A DNA stretch of 64,000 bases from Bowmanella denitrificans (GTDB lineage Bacteria; Pseudomonadota; Gammaproteobacteria; Enterobacterales; Alteromonadaceae): assembly GCF_002887595.1 (NCBI RefSeq), contig NZ_PEBU01000005.1:1-64000 (forward strand), read 5' to 3'. The notes below the pieces were generated by a model. The model was not told the DNA's origin. It did no database searches and saw only the letters and a program-made list of their open reading frames with translations. The stretch's first letter is position 1. Each line of letters starts with the position of its first letter. Below are positions 18,934 to 28,067 of the stretch, one piece after another. Made by a program: the position numbers and the translations under genes.

Positions 18934-19633
18934 GTAGATTCAGTCCCAACTGCTGAAATAGGGATTTACGATAGCCCTGCCCGATCCTGAGTTCATCACC
19001 ATTACTCATCTCCAGGCTGTTGTAACGCCCTGTCACACTGTTGATGGCCCGCAAGAATTTTAAATTCACCATGGCGGAGCGATGCACCCGAACGAACTGG
19101 CTGGGGTCCAGGCAGGCCTCCATACCCGCCATGGATTCTCGATACAAATAGGTTTTATCCTTACAGTGCAGCTCCATATAATTCCCGGCCCCCTTAACCC
19201 ATAAAATATCGCTGGTGCGGATAAACTGGACATTGCCCAGTGAACGAATGGCCAGGGTATCCAGGGGCCTCCCCTTGCATTGTCCTTCCAGTTTTTCCAG
19301 GACGGCTTCGAAACGCTCAGGTTCAAATGGTTTGAGCAGATAGTCAAAAGCATTGAGCTCAAAGGCCCGCACCGCATACTGGGCATATGCCGTGGTAAAG
19401 ACCCAGCGGGTATCCAGGTAACTTCGAAGCTCATCGGCAAGTTGAAAGCCGCTGCCACCAATAATATCAATGTCCATAAAGCATACGGCCGGCTTGAGCT
19501 GCAGCAACAAGGCTCTGGCCTCGTTGTACTCACGGGCCTCGGCAGCCACATGCCAGCCCGGACGCTGCTTAAGTAAATGGGCAACCCGCTCCCTGGCGAG
19601 CACCTCGTCATCCACAATCACACAATCAAACAT
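18926..19633 (-). CDS. LytTR-family response regulator (module 1, first regulator)
   Basis: 235 residues. Receiver with Asp8-Asp9, acceptor Asp54 (CFMDIDIIGG), FTTAYAQYAVRAFE and LLKPF. The LytTR domain begins near residue 128 (FIRTSDILWVKGAGNYMELHC, RVHRSAMVNLKFLRAI). Start ATG 19633 has a GGAGG site; a GTG 21 bases upstream does not. First gene of the three-gene module. It is clearly a different subtype from the second regulator, because its acceptor context is MDIDIIGGSG rather than LDIEMPFLSG. Confidence 0.9.
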   Translation of the reverse strand: MFDCVIVDDEVLARERVAHLLKQRPGWHVAAEAREYNEARALLLQLKPAVCFMDIDIIGGSGFQLADELRSYLDTRWVFTTAYAQYAVRAFELNAFDYLLKPFEPERFEAVLEKLEGQCKGRPLDTLAIRSLGNVQFIRTSDILWVKGAGNYMELHCKDKTYLYRESMAGMEACLDPSQFVRVHRSAMVNLKFLRAINSVTGRYNSLEMSNGDELRIGQGYRKSLFQQLGLNLHE

Positions 19634-19737
19634 ACAACCTCCGGGACTTACCACTTAGCTGACACTATAGCGGTGTCATTAATCTGCATACGACAATGGC
19701 AAGCTGGAATGCGGTGGTAAAAGGCGAAAGGTCAACA

Positions 19738-20631
19738 TCAAGGATGACGATGCTTTTGAATAGCCTGTAAATTCCATTGCAGTATGGTGCCAGGTGGATA
19801 GCCGTAGTCACCGAGGTGAGCGTATTTAATCAGCATGGATTGAATAATCTGTTGAACCCGCATCTGAGGCTGACTGATATTCGCATCAGAGAGTTGTTCA
19901 TCGACTAACTGACTGAGGTCCAGCAAGTAGCGACGCTGCTCTTCAATTAATTGAAAACCACCGCTGTCGCCATGACCACCATATAAGTGATCTGCCTTGC
20001 CAGTATAACTGGCTTGCAAACGCTCAAATTGGGCCAGAATTCTGGGTAAGTCACCATCACCAACGTAATAATGATGATGTGCCATCAGCAGGTCACCCAC
20101 AAACAAACTGCGGCTGTCAGCATGGTAGAAGACCGACGCATTAACCGACTCACCGCCGCTAAAGTCCTCAACCAGTATGGAAAAGTCGCCGATAAGGACT
20201 TGCCCCGGACTGGGCAAAATCACCTGGACCTGAGGCGCATTATTCAGCCATAGGTCGTTACCAAACTGCCTGGCGCCCTGGCGTTTAAACTGCTCAAAGT
20301 CCTTGCTGATACCTGCGGCTGTGGCCGCAGTGGCGTAAACCGGAAAATCCCCCAGCACCGATTTCAGGGCTAATATTCCCATATAGTGGTCAGGGTGGGG
20401 ATGCGTGAGCAATAAGCCAACCACCGGCTTATTCTGGGTCTTAATAACTGCAGCAAAATTCAGTGCATCAGAACGCCTAAGCAAACTGTCCACTAACAGG
20501 ATCTGCCGCTCATTGGCCAGCCAGTATGCATTGGCAGACCAATCAACCTCTGTGGTGGAAAAACGTTTAACCTGAACATCAGCCAGGGCCGGGCCCACCA
20601 TCAGGCAATAACATAACAACAGCGTCCGCAT
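19738..20631 (-). CDS. periplasmic metallo-beta-lactamase-fold hydrolase
   Basis: About 297 residues. Signal peptide MRTLLLCYCLMVGPALA. The zinc-binding motif is HPHPDHYMG (HxHxDH), followed by the later His in HYYVGDGDLPR and YGGHGDSGG, as in the MBL superfamily. The substrate cannot be read; lactonase, glyoxalase-II and QuinP-like members share this motif. ATG 20631 was chosen because it begins directly at the signal peptide; an upstream TTG at 20706 would add a charged stretch. It lies between the first signalling module and the first Oar-like receptor on the same strand. Confidence 0.8.
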   Translation of the reverse strand: MRTLLLCYCLMVGPALADVQVKRFSTTEVDWSANAYWLANERQILLVDSLLRRSDALNFAAVIKTQNKPVVGLLLTHPHPDHYMGILALKSVLGDFPVYATAATAAGISKDFEQFKRQGARQFGNDLWLNNAPQVQVILPSPGQVLIGDFSILVEDFSGGESVNASVFYHADSRSLFVGDLLMAHHHYYVGDGDLPRILAQFERLQASYTGKADHLYGGHGDSGGFQLIEEQRRYLLDLSQLVDEQLSDANISQPQMRVQQIIQSMLIKYAHLGDYGYPPGTILQWNLQAIQKHRHP

Positions 20632-20726
20632 CAGGTGTTTCCCACAACGATTCAGCAACCACAACAAAATAGTTCGTTTTAGCACATAGAGCCAATAGCG
20701 ATGCAATGTTCACTAAGCAGATAAGT

Positions 20727-20756
20727 GGCAGCGGTGAACATCGATTCACCGCTGCC
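20727..20756 (-). terminator. hairpin after the Oar-like receptor
   Basis: A perfect 12-bp stem (GGCAGCGGTGAA / TTCACCGCTGCC) with a six-base loop sits 8 bases after the receptor stop. There is no clear T run on the minus strand, so it may act by stabilising the mRNA end as well as by stopping transcription. Confidence 0.6.
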
Positions 20757-20764
20757 TTGGCCGC

Positions 20765-23689
20765 TTAGAATGCCAGATTTAAACCAAGTCGTAATTGTCT
20801 TGGCGTCTGCATGTTCATCGGCAGACCATAAAATGGATTAGGCGTGCCGGATTGGGTCTCGGCCAGTTCGTTCACCGCCAGCGTCTGCGACGTATCCAGC
20901 AGATTGAACACGTCCAAAGACACCCTGCCATCCATTTCACCTATGTTGAACTGATAGGTCATAGACGCATCCAGGCTGAATACCCAAGGGCTTCTGCCAG
21001 CGCTGCCACGAGAGTTGAACACATATTGCTGAGTCGCCGCATTGAACACAAAGTAGGTGTCACCATAGGGTGGCTGCAGATAGCCAAGATCGGTAGGGAA
21101 GCTACGCCCGCGAATGCTCAGTGGACGGCCATCAATTAATGAGGCATTCCAGCCCACCGACAGATCATCATTGATGCTATACGAACCGTAGAACTTAAAG
21201 GCATGGCGTCGGTCATTGGGCAAGTTACCATTGGCACCAATGGCACTGGCTTTAAAATCCAGGAACGAACTGACGCCGGTGTCGGTTTGCAGGTTGTCTG
21301 AGTTGACGCCGCCTTCATTGTTACCATAGCTGTGGGACCAGACATACTGTGCGGTCCACATCAGATTCTCAGAGCGATGTACCAGTTCAAACTGCACGGA
21401 ACTGTAGTCTCGCTTACCTTCAGGTATGCCCAATTCTTCGGCGGTGTAGTAGCGTTGACTGCCAGGATCGATCTTACCGTCACCATCCACATCCTGAGCA
21501 AAAGTGTGGCCTTTGCCAGGATTGAACAAAGTACAGATGGCCCCCTGATTACTGGGATCAATTTCTTCACCGCAATAGTCGTCACCCATATTGTCGGTGG
21601 TACGATAGGTAGCCCTTACGGTACCTGAATACTCATCGTTAAATTCGGTCTGATAGCCAACAATGTATTCCTTCAGGGATTGTGCGGAATATTCTGGGGC
21701 CGCAGACAGACCAGGATCAGGGATAGAACCGGTACCATTGACGTTAGTGTCCAGCAAGGAAGTGCCTGAAGGTGTACCATCCGCACCATTAATACTGCTG
21801 AAGGTCAGGTACTCCGTCATATCAGCAATGCCGGATGCGGTACGATAATTGGTATTGATAGGAACCGGAAAGAAGTACTCGCCGTAGTTAGCAAAAATCT
21901 TTGATGAACCATCCCCGCTCGGGTCATAGGTCAGACCTAAACGAGGGGCAATCTGATCATCCAGTTTAACGAAAGCGACACCAGTCTTGCCGTAGTTGGT
22001 CGCCACATCACTGCGAATGCCCAGTGTCAGGTTAAGCTGATCGGTCACGCTCCAGACATCTTCAATGTAATAGGCATAGTTTTCGGTTTTGAATTTACCA
22101 CCGCCGGTAAACACTCGTTTTGCCACGTAATCCAGCGGGCCGCCGGTATTATTGGTGTAGTCTGTTCCCTGGATAATGGCACCGGCGCCAACTTGTCCAT
22201 AAGTGTAGGATGCGCCACCAGCCGGCACGGTGGTGTGCTCAGCTTCAATGGTTTCCTTGTCATAGCCAAAACGAATCAGGTGATTGTCCAGTGCCCATTC
22301 AAAATCGATACGCAGCGCATCTCTTTGCAGCTCGTTGTTGTCTACCGCCGCCCCTGAGCCGCAGCCTGTCGCAGTGGGCACAGGTCGGTTATCCGCCACC
22401 AGCGGGCAATCTGAGTCAGATGGAATGATGCTCAGGTCGGTTTTAAACCGCCCGGCCAAAACGGACATTGAAAAGTCATCCGTAATATCGCTGTTAAATG
22501 TCAGAGTATGGGTGGCACCTCCCTCTTTCAATTCAACCAGACTGGAATTGGCGGTGGGATCTTTTGCATGCGTTACAGTGCTATATGCGGTTCGAGTCCT
22601 TTCATTGGTGCTATCGTCGGAAAAACCGAAGTAGGATAGGCGGTTTCTGTCATTGATTTCCCAATCCAGTTTTAAACCCCAGAATGCGTCCGAACGCTCG
22701 TCATCATGAAAGTACGTATCAGCCCGGGTTCTTAAGCCCCCTACACTGGAAGGATAAGCATAATTACGTTCAGATTTACGTGGGTTGTACATGGCATAGA
22801 AGAACAAGTTATCTTCAATAATCGGGCCACCAGCGGATAAGGTCACATTCAGCTCCGTATATTCGTTGGACGTGGTGTCCTTATAGACAGTGCCGTTAAT
22901 ATTTTTTACCACTCGCCCATCTCCCAGATAATCCGGGGTGTAATAGGCTGTAGCGCCAAATTCAAACTCATTGGTACCGGATTTGGTCACGGCGTTGATG
23001 ACCCCGCCGGTTGAACGACCATACTGGGCCGAATAACCACCGGTTTTTACTTGAAATTCTTTATAGAACTCAAAAGGTACGGTGCCACAGCCCAGGCCCT
23101 TTTCAGGATCAGTTACGTTCATACCGTTGATGTAACAAACGTTCTCCGCTACCGATGAGCCAGAGAAGGAAGCTAAGTTACCAAAGCGACTCTCACCTTG
23201 CACCGTGCCAGGTGCCAGAAGGGTTATTGCGGTGACGGTGCGCCCTACAGGCAACCGATCAAACTCAGCTTCCCCGATAGTCAGTCCGGAGTCCGATGCA
23301 TTCAGATCCACTGCCGATACCCGTGCTGCCACCACAGAGATCACTTCCATGTCATTTCTGGCCAACTCGAAGCGAGCGTCCGCGGTGCTACCTACGGTAA
23401 CGCGTATGTTGCGGGTATCCAGTACGGCACCAGCCTGAACCACAGAAATTTCATAATCGCCGATAGCCAGTTGTGGAAAACGAAAGGATCCATCGCTGTC
23501 CAAACTAATAGTGCGTTCAAATCCAGTAGCCGGGTTTTTGACCAATACAGCAATATCACTGCTGAGTTGGCCGGATACCGAACCTGTGATGCTGCCAGTT
23601 GAACTGCCAGCTGCCAGTACCGATGAAGAAATGCCCAGTGCCGCAGTAATAGCCAGCGCTGTCAGGTGCCTGTTGAATGTCTTTTTCAT
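20765..23689 (-). CDS. Oar-like TonB-dependent receptor (copy 1)
   Basis: 974 residues. Signal peptide (MKKTFNRHLTALAITAALG) ending near VLAAG. An N-terminal carboxypeptidase-regulatory-like Ig domain (GSITGSVSGQL, FERTISLDSDGSFRFPQLAIGDYEISV) precedes a plug (FGGSSVAENVCYINGMNV-type region, QVKTGGYSAQYGRSTGGVINAVTKSG) and a long barrel ending in LRLGLNLAF. This is the Oar/OmpA-related TonB receptor layout known from Myxococcus and many marine bacteria, often linked with peptide or protein traffic. Copy 2 at 28068-31061 is a clear paralogue. The leader carries a potential ribosome-site-blocking structure (see 23690-23772). Confidence 0.88.
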   Translation of the reverse strand: MKKTFNRHLTALAITAALGISSSVLAAGSSTGSITGSVSGQLSSDIAVLVKNPATGFERTISLDSDGSFRFPQLAIGDYEISVVQAGAVLDTRNIRVTVGSTADARFELARNDMEVISVVAARVSAVDLNASDSGLTIGEAEFDRLPVGRTVTAITLLAPGTVQGESRFGNLASFSGSSVAENVCYINGMNVTDPEKGLGCGTVPFEFYKEFQVKTGGYSAQYGRSTGGVINAVTKSGTNEFEFGATAYYTPDYLGDGRVVKNINGTVYKDTTSNEYTELNVTLSAGGPIIEDNLFFYAMYNPRKSERNYAYPSSVGGLRTRADTYFHDDERSDAFWGLKLDWEINDRNRLSYFGFSDDSTNERTRTAYSTVTHAKDPTANSSLVELKEGGATHTLTFNSDITDDFSMSVLAGRFKTDLSIIPSDSDCPLVADNRPVPTATGCGSGAAVDNNELQRDALRIDFEWALDNHLIRFGYDKETIEAEHTTVPAGGASYTYGQVGAGAIIQGTDYTNNTGGPLDYVAKRVFTGGGKFKTENYAYYIEDVWSVTDQLNLTLGIRSDVATNYGKTGVAFVKLDDQIAPRLGLTYDPSGDGSSKIFANYGEYFFPVPINTNYRTASGIADMTEYLTFSSINGADGTPSGTSLLDTNVNGTGSIPDPGLSAAPEYSAQSLKEYIVGYQTEFNDEYSGTVRATYRTTDNMGDDYCGEEIDPSNQGAICTLFNPGKGHTFAQDVDGDGKIDPGSQRYYTAEELGIPEGKRDYSSVQFELVHRSENLMWTAQYVWSHSYGNNEGGVNSDNLQTDTGVSSFLDFKASAIGANGNLPNDRRHAFKFYGSYSINDDLSVGWNASLIDGRPLSIRGRSFPTDLGYLQPPYGDTYFVFNAATQQYVFNSRGSAGRSPWVFSLDASMTYQFNIGEMDGRVSLDVFNLLDTSQTLAVNELAETQSGTPNPFYGLPMNMQTPRQLRLGLNLAF

Positions 23690-23772
23690 CTCGTGTCTCC
23701 GTTTATTGTTATCCCGGCCTGAAAAGGCCGATTAACGGGACACTAGCAGCGTGGCCAGATGTCGGAGACGAG
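23690..23772 (-). promoter_or_regulatory. mRNA leader that can hide the ribosome site
   Basis: On the minus strand the receptor's ribosome site is in CGGAGACACGAG directly before ATG (plus 23690-23701). About 60 bases upstream is CTCGTCTCCG (plus 23763-23772), which pairs with it over 10 bp with a two-base bulge. Between them a perfect stem-loop (CGGCCT / AGGCCG, four-base loop; 23715-23730) would bring the arms together. It looks like a translational switch; the signal is unknown. Confidence 0.5.
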
Positions 23773-23854
23773 AAGTGATAAGTCAGTCAGGGCGAGGGAT
23801 ATTTCCGTCAGTTCGTGGTAGATCGCGTCCCTGCGATAGCGGTAAAAAATTCAA

Positions 23855-24484
23855 TCAGGCCTGAACAGGCAAAATACGTAGTTCCACCCGGCGGTTTTGC
23901 TGACGATTGGCATCCGAATTATTGTCCACCAAAGGCTGATACTCCCCCATGCCAACAGTAGTGACACGACGGTAATCCACCTGCTGGCCTAGCAAAAAGT
24001 TCTTCACTGCATTGGCACGGGATTCCGACAGCTTCTGATTGCTTTCGGCACTGCCCACATCATCGGTATGCCCTTCCACCATCAAGGTCGTCTTCTCGTA
24101 CTTATTCAGCACTTTGGCAACATCTTGCAATACGGGGTGAAAGCCCTGAGAAATGGCGGCACTGCCGGTAGCAAAGGTAATACTGCCGGGTAATTGCAAA
24201 CGCAGATTGTCACCCTCACGGTAAACCTGTACGCCACTGCCTGCTAACTCATCGCGAAATTCCTGTTCTTGCTTATCCATATAGTTACCGATGGCAGCAC
24301 CTGCCAGTGCACCGACAGCCGCCCCCCACACATAGCGACTTTTGGCATTATCGCCGGTCGCTTTGCCCAATAATGCCCCCGCCACGGCGCCAATGGCCGC
24401 ACCTTTTTGGGTATTAGTGGCGGTAGTCTGGCAACCTGTTAACGCCAGTGCTGACAGGGTAAAAACGATCAGGGCTTTTTGCAT
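23855..24484 (-). CDS. OmpA-family lipoprotein with glycine zipper
   Basis: 209 residues. Lipobox LTGC (Cys18). Residues about 28-72 are a glycine-zipper segment (GAAIGAVAGALLGKATGD, AAVGALAGAAIGNYMD). The C-terminal OmpA peptidoglycan-binding domain has LMVEGHTDDVGSAESNQKLSESRANAVKNFL-type sequence and ends RRVELRI. It should tether the outer membrane to the wall. ATG 24484 has a GGAG site; a TTG 27 bases upstream was rejected. It is divergent from the carbonic anhydrase gene. Confidence 0.9.
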   Translation of the reverse strand: MQKALIVFTLSALALTGCQTTATNTQKGAAIGAVAGALLGKATGDNAKSRYVWGAAVGALAGAAIGNYMDKQEQEFRDELAGSGVQVYREGDNLRLQLPGSITFATGSAAISQGFHPVLQDVAKVLNKYEKTTLMVEGHTDDVGSAESNQKLSESRANAVKNFLLGQQVDYRRVTTVGMGEYQPLVDNNSDANRQQNRRVELRILPVQA

Positions 24485-24651
24485 AACAACTCCTTGAACA
24501 GAACAAAACAACTTTAAAGACTAGCCTATTGGGTCAGACTTAATCTGGCCTGAATGAAAATAAATGACCGCGATATATCTTATCGGATTTCCAAGGCGGC
24601 ATTATGTCGTTAATATCCCTGCGGGTAAAAACACAGATGGGGAACATTAGT

Positions 24652-25266
24652 ATGCTAACGGCACAACAAGCACTGGAAAGACTCAAGGAAGGCAACAAAC
24701 GTTTCGTTGACGGCGAAAGCCAACTGGAGAGACTGGTCAACGAAAATCGCCGGGACAAGTTGATCAGCAGCCAGGCTCCCTTTGCTGTCATTATCGGTTG
24801 CTCAGATTCCCGGGTACCGGTTGAAATTGTTTTTGATCAGGGCCTGGGTGACCTGTTTGTGATTCGCGTAGCAGGTAATATTGTCGCGCCCTCGCAAATC
24901 GGCAGCGTAGAATTCGCCGCTGAGCAATTTGGTACCCGCCTGGTAGTGGTGATGGGACACAGTAAATGTGGTGCGGTGCATGCCACCTTAGAGCAGTTAC
25001 AGCGCCCCACCGACCAGCCTTCCAAGAACCTTGGCTCAATCGTCAAGCGTATCCGTCCTGCGGTTGAAGCCTTGGTTTACACCGACCTGCGCAGCGATCA
25101 GAAAGCCCTTGCTGAGCAAGCCATACGTGCAAACGTGCGGATGTCGGTCAACACCTTGAGTAATGGTTCTGCGATTCTGGAAAATCTGATAAAAAATGAC
25201 GGATTATTGGTGGTGGGAGCGGAATATTCTTTGGAAACAGGCCAGGTCCATTTCTTTGACAGTTGA
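24652..25266 (+). CDS. beta-class carbonic anhydrase
   Basis: 204 residues, cytoplasmic. It interconverts CO2 and bicarbonate. Zinc ligands are in CSDSRVP (Cys and the Asp-Arg dyad) and GHSKCGAV (His and Cys), so the active site is complete. The N-terminus LTAQQALERLKEGNKRFV matches the plant/cyanobacterial-like subgroup. Start 24652 has GGGGA 8 bases upstream; an upstream ATG at 24604 in the same frame has a ribosome site placed too close and would add 16 residues. It converges with the second LytTR module. Confidence 0.92.
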   Translation: MLTAQQALERLKEGNKRFVDGESQLERLVNENRRDKLISSQAPFAVIIGCSDSRVPVEIVFDQGLGDLFVIRVAGNIVAPSQIGSVEFAAEQFGTRLVVVMGHSKCGAVHATLEQLQRPTDQPSKNLGSIVKRIRPAVEALVYTDLRSDQKALAEQAIRANVRMSVNTLSNGSAILENLIKNDGLLVVGAEYSLETGQVHFFDS

Positions 25267-25318
25267 TAACGCCAACTGGTGGGTAGAGGAGTCTGATATG
25301 CTCAGCTTCTCTGCCAGA

Positions 25319-26086
25319 TTACTCAACCGCCAGTTTCTGAAACAGATAGCGATATTCGTTACCCACACGAAATCTATCACCAGATTTTAAGTACACCTGC
25401 AATTCGTTTTGGCACAGTGCCGATGTCCCCTCCATCTGCTGTAAGTTGATGGTAACAGAGGAGCTGATGCGGCAAAAAGTATCCGGATTAAGCTGTTTTT
25501 CCAGACCTGCCAGACTTTGTCTGCCCATCACTGAAGCACATTGGGTGTGTATGCACACATAGTCCCCAGCTTCTTCTATCCAGTTAATTTGCTGATAGGG
25601 AATTTTTCGCCATTCGTTACCAGCCTTCAGCCTGACAAACAGCTCGGCTTCTTCATGGACGCTCGTTTCAGTAACAGAGTAGCCTTGCGCATCCCGACAC
25701 ACAGATAATGCCGGCTGCTTAGCACTGCAGGGGCTGAACAAGTTACCGACACACTCCCGTAATGCTTCATGGTACAGTGGTTTTAGTAAGTATCCGTCAC
25801 AGCACTGCGCATATTGTTCACGTTTGTCATCGGCGCTAACCAGAATAACTTTGGTCTGCAGACGTAGGCTCTGCATGGCCTTCATCACTTCATCACCGCC
25901 CATGCCAGGCATCTCAACATCTAATATCACCAGGTCGGGATTGAGGGTCAAAATAGCCGATAAGGCCTTTTCTCCTTCGGCGAAAACACCGATCAAAGTC
26001 AGGCCGGGGATCATAGACAACTGTCGTTGCAAGCCCTCCCTGGCCAGTTGCTCATCATCAGCGATAATGACTGAAATCCTGTTCAT
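25319..26086 (-). CDS. LytTR-family response regulator (module 2, second regulator)
   Basis: 255 residues. Receiver with Asp10-Asp11, acceptor Asp56 (LVILDVEMPGMGG) and LLKPL. The LytTR domain starts at about residue 150 (FVRLKAGNEWRKIPYQQINWIEEAGDYVCIH-type sequence; RISSSVTINLQQM). Its ATG overlaps the kinase stop as TGATG, so translation is coupled. Same layout as the regulator at 17021-17842; the linker is shorter and the VTAYAD motif of module 1 is VSADD here, so the two may respond differently. Confidence 0.9.
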   Translation of the reverse strand: MNRISVIIADDEQLAREGLQRQLSMIPGLTLIGVFAEGEKALSAILTLNPDLVILDVEMPGMGGDEVMKAMQSLRLQTKVILVSADDKREQYAQCCDGYLLKPLYHEALRECVGNLFSPCSAKQPALSVCRDAQGYSVTETSVHEEAELFVRLKAGNEWRKIPYQQINWIEEAGDYVCIHTQCASVMGRQSLAGLEKQLNPDTFCRISSSVTINLQQMEGTSALCQNELQVYLKSGDRFRVGNEYRYLFQKLAVE

Positions 26087-27201
26087 CAACTTTCTTCGTA
26101 TGGAATAATAATATCTACGCCTAAACCACTGGGCTCGACCAGATACAACCTGATTTGCTGTTTATCCTGATACAACACTTTTAACCTTTCCGTAATATTT
26201 TGTAACCCAACCCCTTCACGTCGAATCAATGCCAGGTCGATCATGGGACCATTATCCTGTACCTGAATTCGCAGATAATCCTCTTCAAGCCAGGACTTGA
26301 CGGTAATTTTTCCGCCACGAGACATCTTGGCAATGGCATGTTTAATAGAGTTTTCCACAAGCGGCTGCAGCAGCAAACTGGGGACCAGTGCATTTTCTGC
26401 TTCAGGTTGTATATGAATCTTTACTTCCAGGCGCTCACCAAAGCGGGTTTTCTCAATATCCAGGTACAACATCAAGGCCTGAACTTCTTCATATAAGCGG
26501 ATTTTCTTCTCCGGATCACTGTCCAGGGAAAAACGCAGAAAGGTAGAAAGCTGACTGAGCATTCTGTTGCAGCGTTGCTTATCGTCACGCATGACTAAGG
26601 TAGAAACTGCATTAAGGCTGTTAAATAAAAAATGTGGGTTAATCTGATAGCGCAACATACGAATTTGCGCCAGGTGGCTAAGGCGCGCAGCCTGATAACG
26701 CTGCACCTGCGCATCCACCAGGCGAAAATGGTAGTTAATCCCAAAATACAGACTGCACCACACCATGATAATAAAGAATGAAGTGCTCACCATCATAAAC
26801 AAATGTACCCACTCAAAACCCGGGCTTTGCCCCAATGCAAACAGGTCATCGCCTTTGGCATACAGCAATAGTAGGTTTTTCGGTACGGTCCATAGCACGG
26901 AGAGAAACACACTGACACCCAGAATAAGCATCCCCAACAATGCCGGTTTTAAGCCCCAGCAGTGCCTGAACAAATAGCGCAACGGAATGGTGAGTGTCAT
27001 GCCCATCAGGGTGACAGGAATCAGAATATAGGCAATCCTGATGCCAAAATAGTTGTAACTGCCAAACAAAAATAGGTTATCAAACAGCAATACCAGGTAA
27101 TAAAAAAGCCAGCCGCCAATATGTAGAACCCAAAAATTCGGCTTTTTAAATAAGGATTCATTCAGGGCCTGGTGCTCTGAAACCGCATCATGTTCACTCA
27201 C
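26086..27201 (-). CDS. LytS/YehU-type sensor histidine kinase (module 2)
   Basis: 371 residues, the same length as its paralogue at 17818-18933. Four membrane helices, then INPHFLFNSLNAVSTLVM (phospho-acceptor His), the DSDPEKKIRLYEEV region, N box VENSIKHAIAKM and GVGLQNITERLKVLY. It starts with GTG, which overlaps the stop of the first regulator by 8 bases, and ends TGATG into the second regulator. Signal unknown; the lack of a large extracytoplasmic domain suggests sensing within or at the membrane. Confidence 0.9.
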   Translation of the reverse strand: MSEHDAVSEHQALNESLFKKPNFWVLHIGGWLFYYLVLLFDNLFLFGSYNYFGIRIAYILIPVTLMGMTLTIPLRYLFRHCWGLKPALLGMLILGVSVFLSVLWTVPKNLLLLYAKGDDLFALGQSPGFEWVHLFMMVSTSFFIIMVWCSLYFGINYHFRLVDAQVQRYQAARLSHLAQIRMLRYQINPHFLFNSLNAVSTLVMRDDKQRCNRMLSQLSTFLRFSLDSDPEKKIRLYEEVQALMLYLDIEKTRFGERLEVKIHIQPEAENALVPSLLLQPLVENSIKHAIAKMSRGGKITVKSWLEEDYLRIQVQDNGPMIDLALIRREGVGLQNITERLKVLYQDKQQIRLYLVEPSGLGVDIIIPYEES

Positions 27202-27907
27202 CGATATCCAATCCCAGCATCTGAAACAAAGGTTTGCGATAGGTATGACCTATGCGTACTTCATCTTTGTTAGCCATTTCCAGAGTACTGTAGCGCCCAA
27301 GCTCACTACTTATTGCACTGAGAAAATGAATATTGATGATGGCTGAGCGGTGAATACGTACAAAGCTGGTTGGGTCCAGATATTGTTCGATGTTGGTGAG
27401 AGATTCTCGATGCAGGTAGGTGCGATTCTGACAATGCAGCTCAAGGTAATTGCCCGCGCCCTTAATCCAGACCAGGTCGCTGGTTTTGATAAACTGCACA
27501 TTTCCTGCAGAACGTACGGCCAGAATGTCGCGGTGCGGGCCGCTTAAAACCAACCTTTTACGCAGTTTCTCCAGAATGGCATTAAACCGTTCATCATCAA
27601 ATGGTTTAAGCAAATAATCATCGGCCTCAATCTCAAAAGCTTTATGCGCATGCTGAGAATAGGCTGTAGTAAACACCCAACGGGTATTTAACACGGGGCT
27701 TAATTCGGTGGCCAGTTTGATACCACTACCACCAATGATTTCCACATCCATAAAACAAACCTGGGGACGTAGATCCTGCAGTAACTGCTTGGCATCTGCA
27801 TAGCTGTCAGCCTCTGCAACCAGCTTCCATTCGCTGCGCTGATCTATCAAACGGGTAAGCCGTTCTCTGGCCAACTCTTCGTCATCCACTACAATGCAAG
27901 TATACAA
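27194..27907 (-). CDS. LytTR-family response regulator (module 2, first regulator)
   Basis: 237 residues. Receiver with Asp8-Asp9, acceptor Asp54 (CFMDVEIIGG), TTAYSQHAHKAFE and LLKPF; LytTR domain with FIKTSDLVWIKGAGNYLELHC and RIHRSAIINIHFLSAI. The start was set to a TTG at 27907: it has AGGA seven bases upstream and makes the protein begin MYTCIVVDDE, in register with MFDCVIVDDE of the paralogue. A GTG six bases earlier abuts the ribosome site. Confidence 0.88.
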   Translation of the reverse strand: MYTCIVVDDEELARERLTRLIDQRSEWKLVAEADSYADAKQLLQDLRPQVCFMDVEIIGGSGIKLATELSPVLNTRWVFTTAYSQHAHKAFEIEADDYLLKPFDDERFNAILEKLRKRLVLSGPHRDILAVRSAGNVQFIKTSDLVWIKGAGNYLELHCQNRTYLHRESLTNIEQYLDPTSFVRIHRSAIINIHFLSAISSELGRYSTLEMANKDEVRIGHTYRKPLFQMLGLDIGE

Positions 27908-28029
27908 TGCCACTTCCTTTAATTATTTTCACTTACATTACGATCACGTTGTTTTTGCAGTAATTTAAAAGCAATGAAATGAAAGTGAAAAGGAAATTAT
28001 CACTAACCTTAGCTAAAGCCCAATAATGA

Positions 28030-28056
28030 CCGGAGACGGTTATCATTCGTCTCCGG
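28030..28056 (-). terminator. hairpin after the second Oar-like receptor
   Basis: Stem CCGGAGACG / CGTCTCCGG with a nine-base loop, 11 bases past the receptor stop. No strong T tract follows on the minus strand. Confidence 0.55.
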
Positions 28057-28067
28057 CCAACTTCAGC

